Shown: piece after piece, positions 32,929 through 39,874 of the stretch
Position numbering within the stretch: position 1 is the stretch's first letter
Layout of the letters: each line of letters begins with the position of its first letter
Source of the DNA: Streptomyces sp. ISL-43
GTDB lineage: Bacteria; Actinomycetota; Actinomycetes; Streptomycetales; Streptomycetaceae
Direction: 5' to 3'
Length of the DNA: 64,000 nucleotides
NCBI RefSeq assembly: GCF_018614195.1
Contig: NZ_JAGGOT010000031.1
Location: 50,465 to 114,464 of the forward strand
Program-made: the position numbers and the translations under genes
The notes under the pieces: generated by a model
What the model saw: only the letters and a program-made list of their open reading frames with translations
The model's database searches: none
Told to the model about the DNA's origin: nothing

Positions 32929-33220
32929 CGGATGTTTCTCCGTCAGTAGAGAGAAGGTTCGATCTGGTTGCTCTGTGTGAAGCCTAGCCCCCGGTTCCGT
33001 GGCGTGACAGGCCGACTCGCAACCTTTCCTTCCCTCCATCTCAAAAAGTGTGGGGACGCCGGGCACCCGTCGACGGGCATGACCTCGGAGGTAATCGACC
33101 CGGCCCGGGCCCCGGCGGCACAGTGGAGCCATCGGGTTCCGGGGCCGCGCACTCGGCTCCGGGGCCCGGGCCACCCGTACCCCACCAGCGCATTCGATCC
33201 TCGACGGAGGCTGATCCGCC
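32929..33220. other. Divergent intergenic region
   Basis: 292 nt between the module regulator (leftward) and a small membrane protein (rightward). It is less GC-rich around 32940-33060. On the minus strand TGTCAC-N17-TAGGCT (about 33012-32984) is a weak promoter candidate for the module, about 55 nt before its GTG. No gene seen. Confidence 0.35.
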
Positions 33221-33643
33221 ATGTCCGCAGCCCTGCTCACCGCCGTAGCCCGCACCGCCGTCCCGCAGGCGGCGCTGCGCCGCGTGCTCGCCCTCGACGC
33301 CGTCGTCACCGCCGGCAACGGCCTCGCCTACGCCGCCTTCTCCGCCCCGCTCGGCCGGCTGCTCGGCGTCGGGCAGGGCCTGCTGCTGGAGCTCGGCGTC
33401 CTCCTGGTGCTCTACGGCGCCGGCGTCGGCTGGCTGGCCTCGCGCCGGCAGCCCCCGGCCTTCCCGGTGAAGCTCGTCATCGAGGCCAACTACGCCTGGG
33501 CCGCGCTCAGCCTGGTCGCCCTCGTCGTCTGGTTCACCCCCACCGCCGCCGGGGCGGTGTGGATCCCGGCGCAGGCGCTCACCGTCGCCGGCTTCGCGCT
33601 CCTGCAGCAGCTCGCGCTGCGCGCCGGCTCAGGGCGCCACTGA
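33221..33643 (+). CDS. Small four-helix membrane protein, unknown function
   Basis: 140 residues with four hydrophobic segments: VLALDAVVTAGNGLAYAAF, LLLELGVLLVLYGAGVGWLA, YAWAALSLVALVVWF, WIPAQALTVAGFALLQQLAL. Loops are short. It resembles the SPW/DoxX-like small integral proteins of actinomycetes but has no named motif I can read. CGGAGG lies 9 nt before the ATG at 33221. Its 3' end overlaps the convergent XRE regulator by 15 nt. Confidence 0.72.
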   Translation: MSAALLTAVARTAVPQAALRRVLALDAVVTAGNGLAYAAFSAPLGRLLGVGQGLLLELGVLLVLYGAGVGWLASRRQPPAFPVKLVIEANYAWAALSLVALVVWFTPTAAGAVWIPAQALTVAGFALLQQLALRAGSGRH

Positions 33644-34417
33644 CCGCAGGTACTTCACCGTCGCCGGGTCCGCCGGCAGCAGGGTCTCGATGGCCAGCTC
33701 GGCGACGGTCACGTCCATCGGCGTGTTGAAGGTGGAGATGGAGGAGACGAAGGAGAGCAGGTGTCCGTCGTGCTCGATCCGCAGCGGCAGCGCGATGTAC
33801 GGCACCGCTTCCTCCGGTTCGCTGTCGCCGGGCCGCTCCGGTACCGGGTACGCGGCCACCTCCTCGTACAGCGCGCGCAGCGGCGCCGAGCGGACCAGCG
33901 CGATCTGCCGCTCCATCTGGGCCAGCAGGTGCCCCCGCCATTCCCTCAGGTTGTGGATCCGCGGGGCGAGGCCCTGTGGGTGCAGGGTCAGCCGCATCGC
34001 GTTGAGCGGACCGGCGAGCAGGTGCTCGGGCAGCCCCTCCATCAGCATCATGACGCCCCGGTTGGCCGCCACCACGTCGTACCTCGCGTCCACCACCAGC
34101 GCCGGATACGGCTCGTAACCGGTGAGCAGCCGCTCCAGCCCCTCGCGCAGCACCCCCATCGAGGGGTCGTCCAGCGGGGTGTGCGCGTACCGGGGCGCGT
34201 AACCGGCCGCCAGCAGCAGGGCGTTGCGGTCCCGCATCGGCACGTCCAGCCGGTCGGCGAGCCGCAGCACCATCTCCTCGCTCGGCCGGGAGCGGCCGGT
34301 CTCCACGAAACTGATGTGCCGGGAGGAGGAGTCGGCGCGGCCCGCCAGCTCCAGCTGGCTGATCCCGCGCCGCTCCCGCCACGTGCGCAGCAGGGCGCCC
34401 ACCGTCGCAGTCGTCAT
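33629..34417 (-). CDS. XRE family regulator with MmyB-like ligand domain
   Basis: 262 residues. The N-terminal helix-turn-helix, LRTWRERRGISQLELAGRAD, SSSRHISFVETGRSRPSEEM, is classic XRE. Residues 95-250 match the MmyB-like PAS-type ligand-binding domain common in streptomycete regulators (LVVDARYDVVAANRGVMMLM, REWRGHLLAQM, LLSFVSSISTFNTPMDVTVA). Such proteins often regulate an adjacent redox or small-molecule gene and can bind fatty acids. The ATG at 34417 is upstream-adjacent to nothing; the overlapping convergent gene or the FAD gene 5' to it might be a target. Confidence 0.88.
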   Translation of the reverse strand: MTTATVGALLRTWRERRGISQLELAGRADSSSRHISFVETGRSRPSEEMVLRLADRLDVPMRDRNALLLAAGYAPRYAHTPLDDPSMGVLREGLERLLTGYEPYPALVVDARYDVVAANRGVMMLMEGLPEHLLAGPLNAMRLTLHPQGLAPRIHNLREWRGHLLAQMERQIALVRSAPLRALYEEVAAYPVPERPGDSEPEEAVPYIALPLRIEHDGHLLSFVSSISTFNTPMDVTVAELAIETLLPADPATVKYLRSVAP

Positions 34418-34494
34418 GACACGACCTTAGGGGGTGTTTCTCGGATCTCCGCGGCGTCGCGGGCTTCCGGGGAACACCCCCTGTCCCAGCCGGC

Positions 34495-36306
34495 TCAGCC
34501 CAGGTCGAAGGCGTTGCGCAGGCCGAGCCGGTAGCGCCACAGGTCGTTGCGCTTGAAGGCCTCCACCGCCGGGGCCCGGTAGAGCGGCCGGACCGTGCAC
34601 CGGCCCGCCTTCGAACCGTCGTGGTCCAGGAGGGAGTTGACGGCGGCGCGCGCCGACGCGTTGGCGCCCTCCATCGTCGCGAGGTCGATGTCGACGGACA
34701 CGTAGTCCCCGCTGAGGAAGAAGTTGGGGATGCGGGTTCCCGCGCTCGGCCGGTTGTGGAAGGTGCCGGTCGGGTGGATCAGCAGCTGGTCCTGGTTGGT
34801 GGGGTTCGGCGTGCCGGTCCCGTCCACCCCCGGGTCGAGGAACCACGAGTGCAGCTTCCCGTCCGACAGCAGCGTCTTGCCGGTGTCGTTGAGTGATGCC
34901 TTCAGCTGCGCCCACACCTCGCGGGCGATCTCCTCGCGCGTGCACTGCTTGGCCGTCTTCCCGTACAGGATCCCGGGCTTGTCCCATTCGGAGATGTCCA
35001 CCGACAGGCAGTCCACGGCGACGCCGTCCCCGTAGTCGGCGGGGAAATCGCGCGCAGGCCAGTGCTCGGCCTGCTGGATCGCCGTCAACGACCAAGGCGA
35101 GTCGATGCAGTTGAGGTGCCCGTGGACGAGGGGCGCGCGCTCGGTGAGGTAGAACTGGATGCCTGTCATCCAGTCGGTCTCCAGCTTGTCGCACCGTCCC
35201 AGCATCGGGTCGGCAGCCCGCAGCGCGGGACTCCAGGTGCGGCGGGCGTGCTCGACGGGCAGCGCGCTGACGTAGTGGTCGGCGGTGACGGTCCGTACGG
35301 CGCCTGCCGGGTCCTCGACGACGACCCCGCTCACGCGGCCGTCCCCGTACCGCACCTCGCGCACCGTCCAGCCGATCTGGAACTCGACGCCCAGCGACCG
35401 CAGATGGGTCTCCCACGGGTCGATCCACGCCTCGTTGGTCGGCAGGTTCAGGATGCGGTCCGGCGGGCCGTCCGCGCCCAGCCCCAGCAGGTTGAAGACG
35501 AAGGCCTCGCCGAGCGCGCCGACGGTACGGGTGGAGGCCTCCTCGGCCTTGGTCGCCACGATGTTGCGCGTGACGCCGATGGCGAGGATGCGCTGGTACT
35601 CGCTCGACATCTGCGCGGCCCGGGTGAACTCCCACCAAGGGGTGCGCTCCCACTGCTCGTTGCGCCGTTCGTCGCAGCTGGTGAGGAAGACGAGCGCGCG
35701 GTCGACGAAGTACGCCGTCTCGTGGAGCGGGAGGCGGACCAGCGACTGGAGGATGCCGGTGAGGGCCCGGCGCAGCTCGTCGGGGGTCAGCTCGGCGGCG
35801 GAGTGGCCGGGCCACGGGATGGGCGCGCGCAGATCCTCGCGGCCGGCCGCGCGGGCGAACATCATCTCGCGCGGGGCGGTCAGGTTGTCCCAGACGCCGT
35901 TGGCGTTGCCCGGGAAGGGGATGCGCCGCATCGTGTCGGGCAGGTTGTGGTAGATCCCCGGGATGAAGCGGAAGCCGTGCTCGGCGGGGAGCGGGCGGCG
36001 GCCGCCGCGCCCACTGCCGGGGACGTCCATACTGCGGGCCTTGCCGCCGAGCGCGCGGCGCTCGTACACGGTGACGGCGTAGCCGCGTTCGGCCAGCTCG
36101 TGTGCGGCGGTCAGGCCCGCGACCCCGCCGCCGAGGACGGCGACGCGGCGCTCGCCCGCCGCGGAGGCGGCGGTCGCCGCCGCTCCGGCGGGGGCGGCCT
36201 GGGCGGCTCGGGCGGGGGCCGCGAGGGCCCCGCCGCCGGTTAACGCACCCGCGGTGGCCGCGGCCCCCGCGATGAACGTGCGCCTGGAATTGCCTGTGCG
36301 CGTCAC
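34495..36306 (-). CDS. Tat-exported FAD-dependent oxidoreductase (hydroxysqualene dehydroxylase/amine-oxidase type)
   Basis: 603 residues. A twin-arginine signal, NSRRTFIAGAAATAGAL, with an Ala-rich cleavage zone, precedes the FAD motif VAVLGGGVAGLTAAHELAER and ERRALGGKARS. The middle (FRFIPGIYHNLPDTMRRIPF, LPTNEAWIDPWETHLRSLGV) and C-terminus (NFFLSGDYVSVDIDLATMEG, the second FAD motif) fit HpnE/phytoene-desaturase-like enzymes. Residues such as TDWMTGIQFYL are typical of the hydroxysqualene dehydroxylase subfamily. Exported folded with its flavin. The GTG at 36306 has GAGGGG upstream. A palindrome TTACCG-G-CGGTAA lies 29 nt before it. Confidence 0.8.
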   Translation of the reverse strand: MTRTGNSRRTFIAGAAATAGALTGGGALAAPARAAQAAPAGAAATAASAAGERRVAVLGGGVAGLTAAHELAERGYAVTVYERRALGGKARSMDVPGSGRGGRRPLPAEHGFRFIPGIYHNLPDTMRRIPFPGNANGVWDNLTAPREMMFARAAGREDLRAPIPWPGHSAAELTPDELRRALTGILQSLVRLPLHETAYFVDRALVFLTSCDERRNEQWERTPWWEFTRAAQMSSEYQRILAIGVTRNIVATKAEEASTRTVGALGEAFVFNLLGLGADGPPDRILNLPTNEAWIDPWETHLRSLGVEFQIGWTVREVRYGDGRVSGVVVEDPAGAVRTVTADHYVSALPVEHARRTWSPALRAADPMLGRCDKLETDWMTGIQFYLTERAPLVHGHLNCIDSPWSLTAIQQAEHWPARDFPADYGDGVAVDCLSVDISEWDKPGILYGKTAKQCTREEIAREVWAQLKASLNDTGKTLLSDGKLHSWFLDPGVDGTGTPNPTNQDQLLIHPTGTFHNRPSAGTRIPNFFLSGDYVSVDIDLATMEGANASARAAVNSLLDHDGSKAGRCTVRPLYRAPAVEAFKRNDLWRYRLGLRNAFDLG

Positions 36307-36334
36307 GATGGTGTCCCCTCGATACCCGGCTGTA

Positions 36335-36347
36335 TTACCGGCGGTAA
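36335..36347. promoter_or_regulatory. Palindrome TTACCG-G-CGGTAA upstream of FAD oxidoreductase
   Basis: A perfect 6+1+6 bp palindrome 29 nt before the GTG at 36306, embedded in a locally AT-richer stretch. This is where a TetR-type repressor would block transcription of the exported oxidoreductase. Confidence 0.5.
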
Positions 36348-36456
36348 CAGTCACGTCCGGCGCAGGAGCATATGGGCGGCGCGGTGGTCACGGAAGGCGC
36401 GGAAGTACCCGCACGCACTATGGCGCGAAACCTTCCCTGTGGCCCGCGCTGTGCGA

Positions 36457-36479
36457 ACCTTGACTTCACGTCAGGTCAA
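36457..36479 (+). promoter_or_regulatory. Promoter/dyad ACCTTGAC...GTCAGGTCAA before the pterin dehydratase gene
   Basis: TTGACT (36460-36465) is a -35-like box inside an imperfect dyad ACCTTGAC-TTCAC-GTCAGGT, as in MerR-type promoters where the regulator sits between -35 and -10. The -10 at 17-19 bp is unclear. It lies about 70 nt before the ATG at 36531. Confidence 0.4.
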
Positions 36480-36530
36480 TCGGGCAGTCGCGTACGGGCA
36501 CGCGTACGCATACGGGGAAGGAGCCTGCGG

Positions 36531-36836
36531 ATGTCGCGAGAGCCGCTTTCGCAGAAGGAGATCGAGGACCGGTTGCGGGAACTCCCCGGCTGGGCCTTCG
36601 AGGACGACCGGATCATCCGCACCTACCGGCTGGGCAGCCACTTCGCGGCGAGCGCCCTCGTCACCCACATCGCCGCGGTGCAGGAGGAGCTGAACCACCA
36701 CTCCGACCTCACCCTCGGCTACAACACCGTCCGCGTCGCCGTGAACACGCACGACGCCGGAGACGCCGTCACCGACGCCGACTTCACTCTCGCCGAGCGC
36801 GTCGAATCCCTCGCCCCCGCCCACGGCGCCGCCTGA
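36531..36836 (+). CDS. 4a-hydroxytetrahydrobiopterin dehydratase (PCD) family
   Basis: 101 residues, full length for PCD/DCoH. It dehydrates the 4a-carbinolamine made by pterin-dependent hydroxylases. Typical landmarks: PLSQKEIEDRLRELPGW, RTYRLGSHFAASALVTHIAA, EELNHHSDLTLGYNTVRVAV (the [EDKH]-x3-H-[HN] motif with His-His) and THDAGDAVTDADFTLAERVE. AAGGAG lies 7 nt before the ATG at 36531. The stop shares a base with the methyltransferase start (TGATG), so these two genes are cotranslated. Confidence 0.92.
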   Translation: MSREPLSQKEIEDRLRELPGWAFEDDRIIRTYRLGSHFAASALVTHIAAVQEELNHHSDLTLGYNTVRVAVNTHDAGDAVTDADFTLAERVESLAPAHGAA

Positions 36837-37594
36837 TGCCGATGGCGCGCCCCCTGCTCGACTACGACGCCGAGGCCGAGGCCTACGACGCCACGCGCGG
36901 CGGCGCCCCGCGCGCCGAGGCCGCCGCCGCGGGGGTCCTCGGCCTGCTCCCGCCCACCACCCGGACACTGCTCGACCTCGGCTGCGGCACCGGCATCGTC
37001 ACCACCCGGATCGCCGCCGCCCGCCCCGCGCTGCGCGTCCTCGGCGCCGACGCCTCGTACGGGATGGCCGCCATGGCGTACTCCCGGGGGGTTGCGGTGG
37101 TACTCGCCTCCGGGACCCGGCTCCCCGTCCGCCCGGGTTCGCTCGACGCGGTGAGCGCGGTCTGGCTGCTGCACCTGCTGCGCGCACCGGGGGCGGTGGC
37201 CGCCGTGGTCGCCGAGGCCGGCCGGGTGCTGCGGCCCGGCGGGGTGTTCGTCACCACCGTCGACAAGGACTCCGCCCACGACGTCGGCAGCGACATCGAC
37301 GAGGTGCTCGCGCCGCACCTCACCCCCACCCCCGCCGACTCCACGCGGGCCGTCACCGGCTACGCCGCAGCGGCGGGCCTGCGCCCCGCCGGCGAAGCCC
37401 GGTTCACCGGGCACGGACAGGGGCGCACCCCGCGCGGGAGCGCCGCCGCGCTGCTCGCCGGGCAGTACGCCTCACGGGTCCGCACGCGCGGGATCACCCC
37501 GCGCGAGCTCGCGGACCGGCTGGAACTCCTGCCCGGGCCGGATACCGCGCGGGCGGAGCCGGAGTACCGGCTGCGCGGCTTCGTACGCAGCTGA
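36836..37594 (+). CDS. Class I SAM-dependent methyltransferase
   Basis: 252 residues. Motif I LLDLGCGTG (45-53), then VLGADASYGMAAMA, LASGTRLPVRPGSLDAVSAV, and GRVLRPGGVFVTTVDKDSAH. The fold begins at residue 6 (LLDYDAEAEAYDATRGG). ATG at 36836 overlaps the pterin dehydratase stop; an ATG two codons on is also possible. The substrate is unknown. Convergent with the lectin-domain gene, only 3 nt away. Confidence 0.87.
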   Translation: MPMARPLLDYDAEAEAYDATRGGAPRAEAAAAGVLGLLPPTTRTLLDLGCGTGIVTTRIAAARPALRVLGADASYGMAAMAYSRGVAVVLASGTRLPVRPGSLDAVSAVWLLHLLRAPGAVAAVVAEAGRVLRPGGVFVTTVDKDSAHDVGSDIDEVLAPHLTPTPADSTRAVTGYAAAAGLRPAGEARFTGHGQGRTPRGSAAALLAGQYASRVRTRGITPRELADRLELLPGPDTARAEPEYRLRGFVRS

Positions 37595-37597
37595 CGG

Positions 37598-38101
37598 TCA
37601 GACGGGCTCCAGGCGCCACCACTGCGAGGGCGAGTCCTCGTCCTCGCACTGGCGGGCACCGCCCTGCGCGTCCGCCTCCAGCGGCAGACCGCTGATTGCG
37701 GCGATCAGCGAGACGACACCGGGGTCGTCGAGGTGCTCCTCGACGACCCACTCCTGGGCCCCGAAGGCATTGGCCTTCCACACCTGGACGCGGGTGCCGC
37801 TCTCGGTCGACGCGTTCGCGACGTCGAGCCGCTTGCCGTTGTGCACGCTGACCACGTGGAAGATCCCGCCGCCGCTGTGGACCGGCGCGACCTCCCACTG
37901 CCGGGACGCGGCCGGCTCGCCGTCCGGTCCGACGCCCACCCGGTTGCCGCTCTCGACCTGGAGCAGCAGCCCACTGGCGACGTTGCGGATCCGGTACACG
38001 CCGTCCGGCGGCCGCCGCCGCGCCGAATCGGGGTTCATGGGGCTCACAGGGTTCACGGGGTTCACGGGATCTATGGGGTTCACGGGATCTATGGGGCTCA
38101 C
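37598..38101 (-). CDS. Ricin-type beta-trefoil (RICIN) domain protein with N-terminal PVN/PID repeat
   Basis: 167 residues from GTG 38101. A single beta-trefoil lectin domain covers about residues 30-167: GVYRIRNVASGLLLQVESGN, ASRQWEVAPV, GIFHVVSVHNGKRLDVANAS, GAQEWVVEEH, VVSLIAAISGLPLEADAQGG and final QWWRLEPV with three Q-x-W repeats. No signal peptide, so possibly cytoplasmic, unusual for RICIN domains. The first 20 residues are a tripeptide repeat (PID/PVN/PVS) from a 9-bp DNA repeat. An ATG at 38038, after the repeat, is the alternative start. The gene lies 5 nt after the aldo/keto reductase. Confidence 0.72.
   Translation of the reverse strand: MSPIDPVNPIDPVNPVNPVSPMNPDSARRRPPDGVYRIRNVASGLLLQVESGNRVGVGPDGEPAASRQWEVAPVHSGGGIFHVVSVHNGKRLDVANASTESGTRVQVWKANAFGAQEWVVEEHLDDPGVVSLIAAISGLPLEADAQGGARQCEDEDSPSQWWRLEPV
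38041..38101. repeat. 9-bp tandem repeat (GGTTCACGG / GATCTATGG)
   Basis: Seven 9-bp units in phase: GGCTCACAG, GGTTCACGG twice, GATCTATGG, GGTTCACGG, GATCTATGG, GGCTCACGC. On the minus strand every unit can encode three residues, and four of them offer a GTG codon. The repeat sits exactly at the start of the RICIN gene. Confidence 0.88.
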
Positions 38102-38106
38102 GCGGC

Positions 38107-38967
38107 TCAGAAGTCGAACTCGGCCGGGTCGGGACCGATCCGGCGGCCCGAGGCGCCCGCGCCCAGGGCGTCCAGCGCGGCGATGTCCGTCGCGTCCAGC
38201 TCGAAGCCGAAGACGTCCAGGTTCTCCCGGATCCGGGACGGGGTCACGGACTTCGGGATCACGATGTTCCCGAGCTGGAGGTGCCAGCGCAGTACCACCT
38301 GCGCGGCCGAGCGGCCGTGCTTGGCGGCGATCGCGGTGACGGCGGGCAGCGTGAGGAGGTCCTTGCCCTGGCCGAGCGGGGACCAGGCCTCGGTGGCGAT
38401 GCCGAGACGCGCGTGCACGGCGCGCAGTTCGGCCTGCGGGAGGAGCGGGTGCAGCTCGATCTGGTTCACGGCCGGGACCAGGGAGCTCTCGGCGCCGAGC
38501 CGCTCCAGGTCGGCGGGGCGGAAGTTGGACACGCCGACGGCCTTGGCGCGGCCGCTCGCCGCGATCTCCTCGAAGGCCTTCCAGATGGCGACGAAGTCGT
38601 CGCGCATCGGGCGCGGCCAGTGGATCAGGTACAGGTCGATCTCGTCGAGTCCCAGCTTGGCGAGCGAGGCGTCGAACTCGCGCAGCACGTTGTCCCGGCC
38701 CCAGGTCTCGGACTTGCCGTTCCACAGCTTCGTGGTGACGAACAGCTCCTCGCGCGGCACGCCGGAGGCGGCGATGGCTTTGCCGGTGCCCGCCTCGTTG
38801 CCGTAGATGGCGGCGGTGTCGATGCTGCGGTACCCCGCCTCCAGCGCGGAGCCGACGGCCCGCTCCGCCTCGGCGTCCGGAACCCGCCAGACGCCGAAGC
38901 CGAGCTGGGGCATGAGCGTGCCGTTGTTGAGCTTGATGGCGGGTACCTGGTTGGGGACCTGGTTCAC
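38107..38967 (-). CDS. Aldo/keto reductase
   Basis: 286 residues, typical AKR length (AKR5/2,5-diketo-D-gluconate reductase-like). The catalytic tetrad is complete: Asp50 (RSIDTAAIYG), Tyr55, Lys80 (FVTTKLWN), His116 (DLYLIHWPRP). NADPH-site motifs: VNQIELHPLLPQ, WSPLGQG, VIPKSVTPSRIRENLDVF. The GTG at 38967 has GAGGGAACG upstream and opens MNQVPNQVPAIKLNNGTLMP. Reduces aldehydes or ketones; physiological substrate unknown. The RICIN gene follows after 5 nt and may be cotranscribed. Confidence 0.92.
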   Translation of the reverse strand: MNQVPNQVPAIKLNNGTLMPQLGFGVWRVPDAEAERAVGSALEAGYRSIDTAAIYGNEAGTGKAIAASGVPREELFVTTKLWNGKSETWGRDNVLREFDASLAKLGLDEIDLYLIHWPRPMRDDFVAIWKAFEEIAASGRAKAVGVSNFRPADLERLGAESSLVPAVNQIELHPLLPQAELRAVHARLGIATEAWSPLGQGKDLLTLPAVTAIAAKHGRSAAQVVLRWHLQLGNIVIPKSVTPSRIRENLDVFGFELDATDIAALDALGAGASGRRIGPDPAEFDF

Positions 38968-39100
38968 GTCGGGTCGTTCCCTCGGTTCGTCGCGTTGGTA
39001 CGGGGTGCACGTACGACCGGCGACAACCGGACCCCGGGGTGGCCTATTCCCGCCGTACGGGTGAACCAGGCCCCGCCTAGTGCTGCGACCGGCCACGGCA

Positions 39101-39874
39101 CTAGGCACCCAGGTACGCCTCCCGGACCAGCGCGTTGCCCCGTACCTCGGCGGCCGTGCCCTCGGCGAGCACGCTCCCCAGGTCCAGGACGACCACCCGG
39201 GTGCAAAGGTCCATCACGAAGGCGACGTTGTGCTCGACCAGCAGCACCGCACAGCCCTCCTCCTCCGCGAGCCGGCGCACGACCGCGGCCAGCCGTTCGC
39301 GCTCGGGCGCCGACATGCCCGAGGCGGGCTCGTCCAGCAGCAGCACCCGGGGAGGATCGGCCACGGCGCGCGCCAGCTCCACCATCCGGGCCCGCCCCAC
39401 CGGCAGACCGCCGGCGTACGAGGCCCCGAGCGCGCCGATGCCGCAGTCCGCCAGTACCCGCGCGGCCCGCTCCCGCCGCTCCCGCTCCCGGCGGCGCCGG
39501 GCGGGCGAAGCGACCAGATCGGCGGCGAAACCGCCGCCACCGCCCCGCCACTCCTGGGCGACGAGGACGTTGTCGGTCACGCTGAGCTGCCCGAACAACT
39601 GCTGGCGCTGAAACGTCCGGCGCATCCCGTGCCGGGCCCGCCAGACCGGCGAGCGGCGGGTGATGTCCGCCCCGTCCAGCAGCATCCGCCCCTGGTCGGG
39701 GCGGCGGATCCCGGACAGGACGTCGAACAGCGTGGTCTTCCCGGCCCCGTTCGGCCCGATCAGCCCGCACACCTCGCCGGCCCGCACCCCGAGGTCGACG
39801 CCGGTCAGCGCCTTCACCCCGCCGAAGCGGACACTGATGCCGGAGGCCTCCAGCACGTAGCGCTCCGTCGTCAT
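39101..39874 (-). CDS. ABC transporter ATP-binding protein, LivG type
   Basis: 257 residues. Walker A GPNGAGKT (40-47), Q-loop TFQRQQLFGQLSV, Walker B LLLDEP (178-183), H-loop LVEHNVAFVMDL. The ABC signature is degenerate: LPVGRARMVELARA in place of LSGGQ/LSYGQ. The C-terminal extension typical of LivG (VLAEGTAAEVRGNALVREAY) is present. ATG 39874 overlaps the stop of the fused permease-ATPase gene by ATGA. It pairs with the LivF-like ATPase half of that fusion to drive uptake of an amino acid or a carboxylate-type substrate. Confidence 0.92.
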   Translation of the reverse strand: MTTERYVLEASGISVRFGGVKALTGVDLGVRAGEVCGLIGPNGAGKTTLFDVLSGIRRPDQGRMLLDGADITRRSPVWRARHGMRRTFQRQQLFGQLSVTDNVLVAQEWRGGGGGFAADLVASPARRRRERERRERAARVLADCGIGALGASYAGGLPVGRARMVELARAVADPPRVLLLDEPASGMSAPERERLAAVVRRLAEEEGCAVLLVEHNVAFVMDLCTRVVVLDLGSVLAEGTAAEVRGNALVREAYLGA

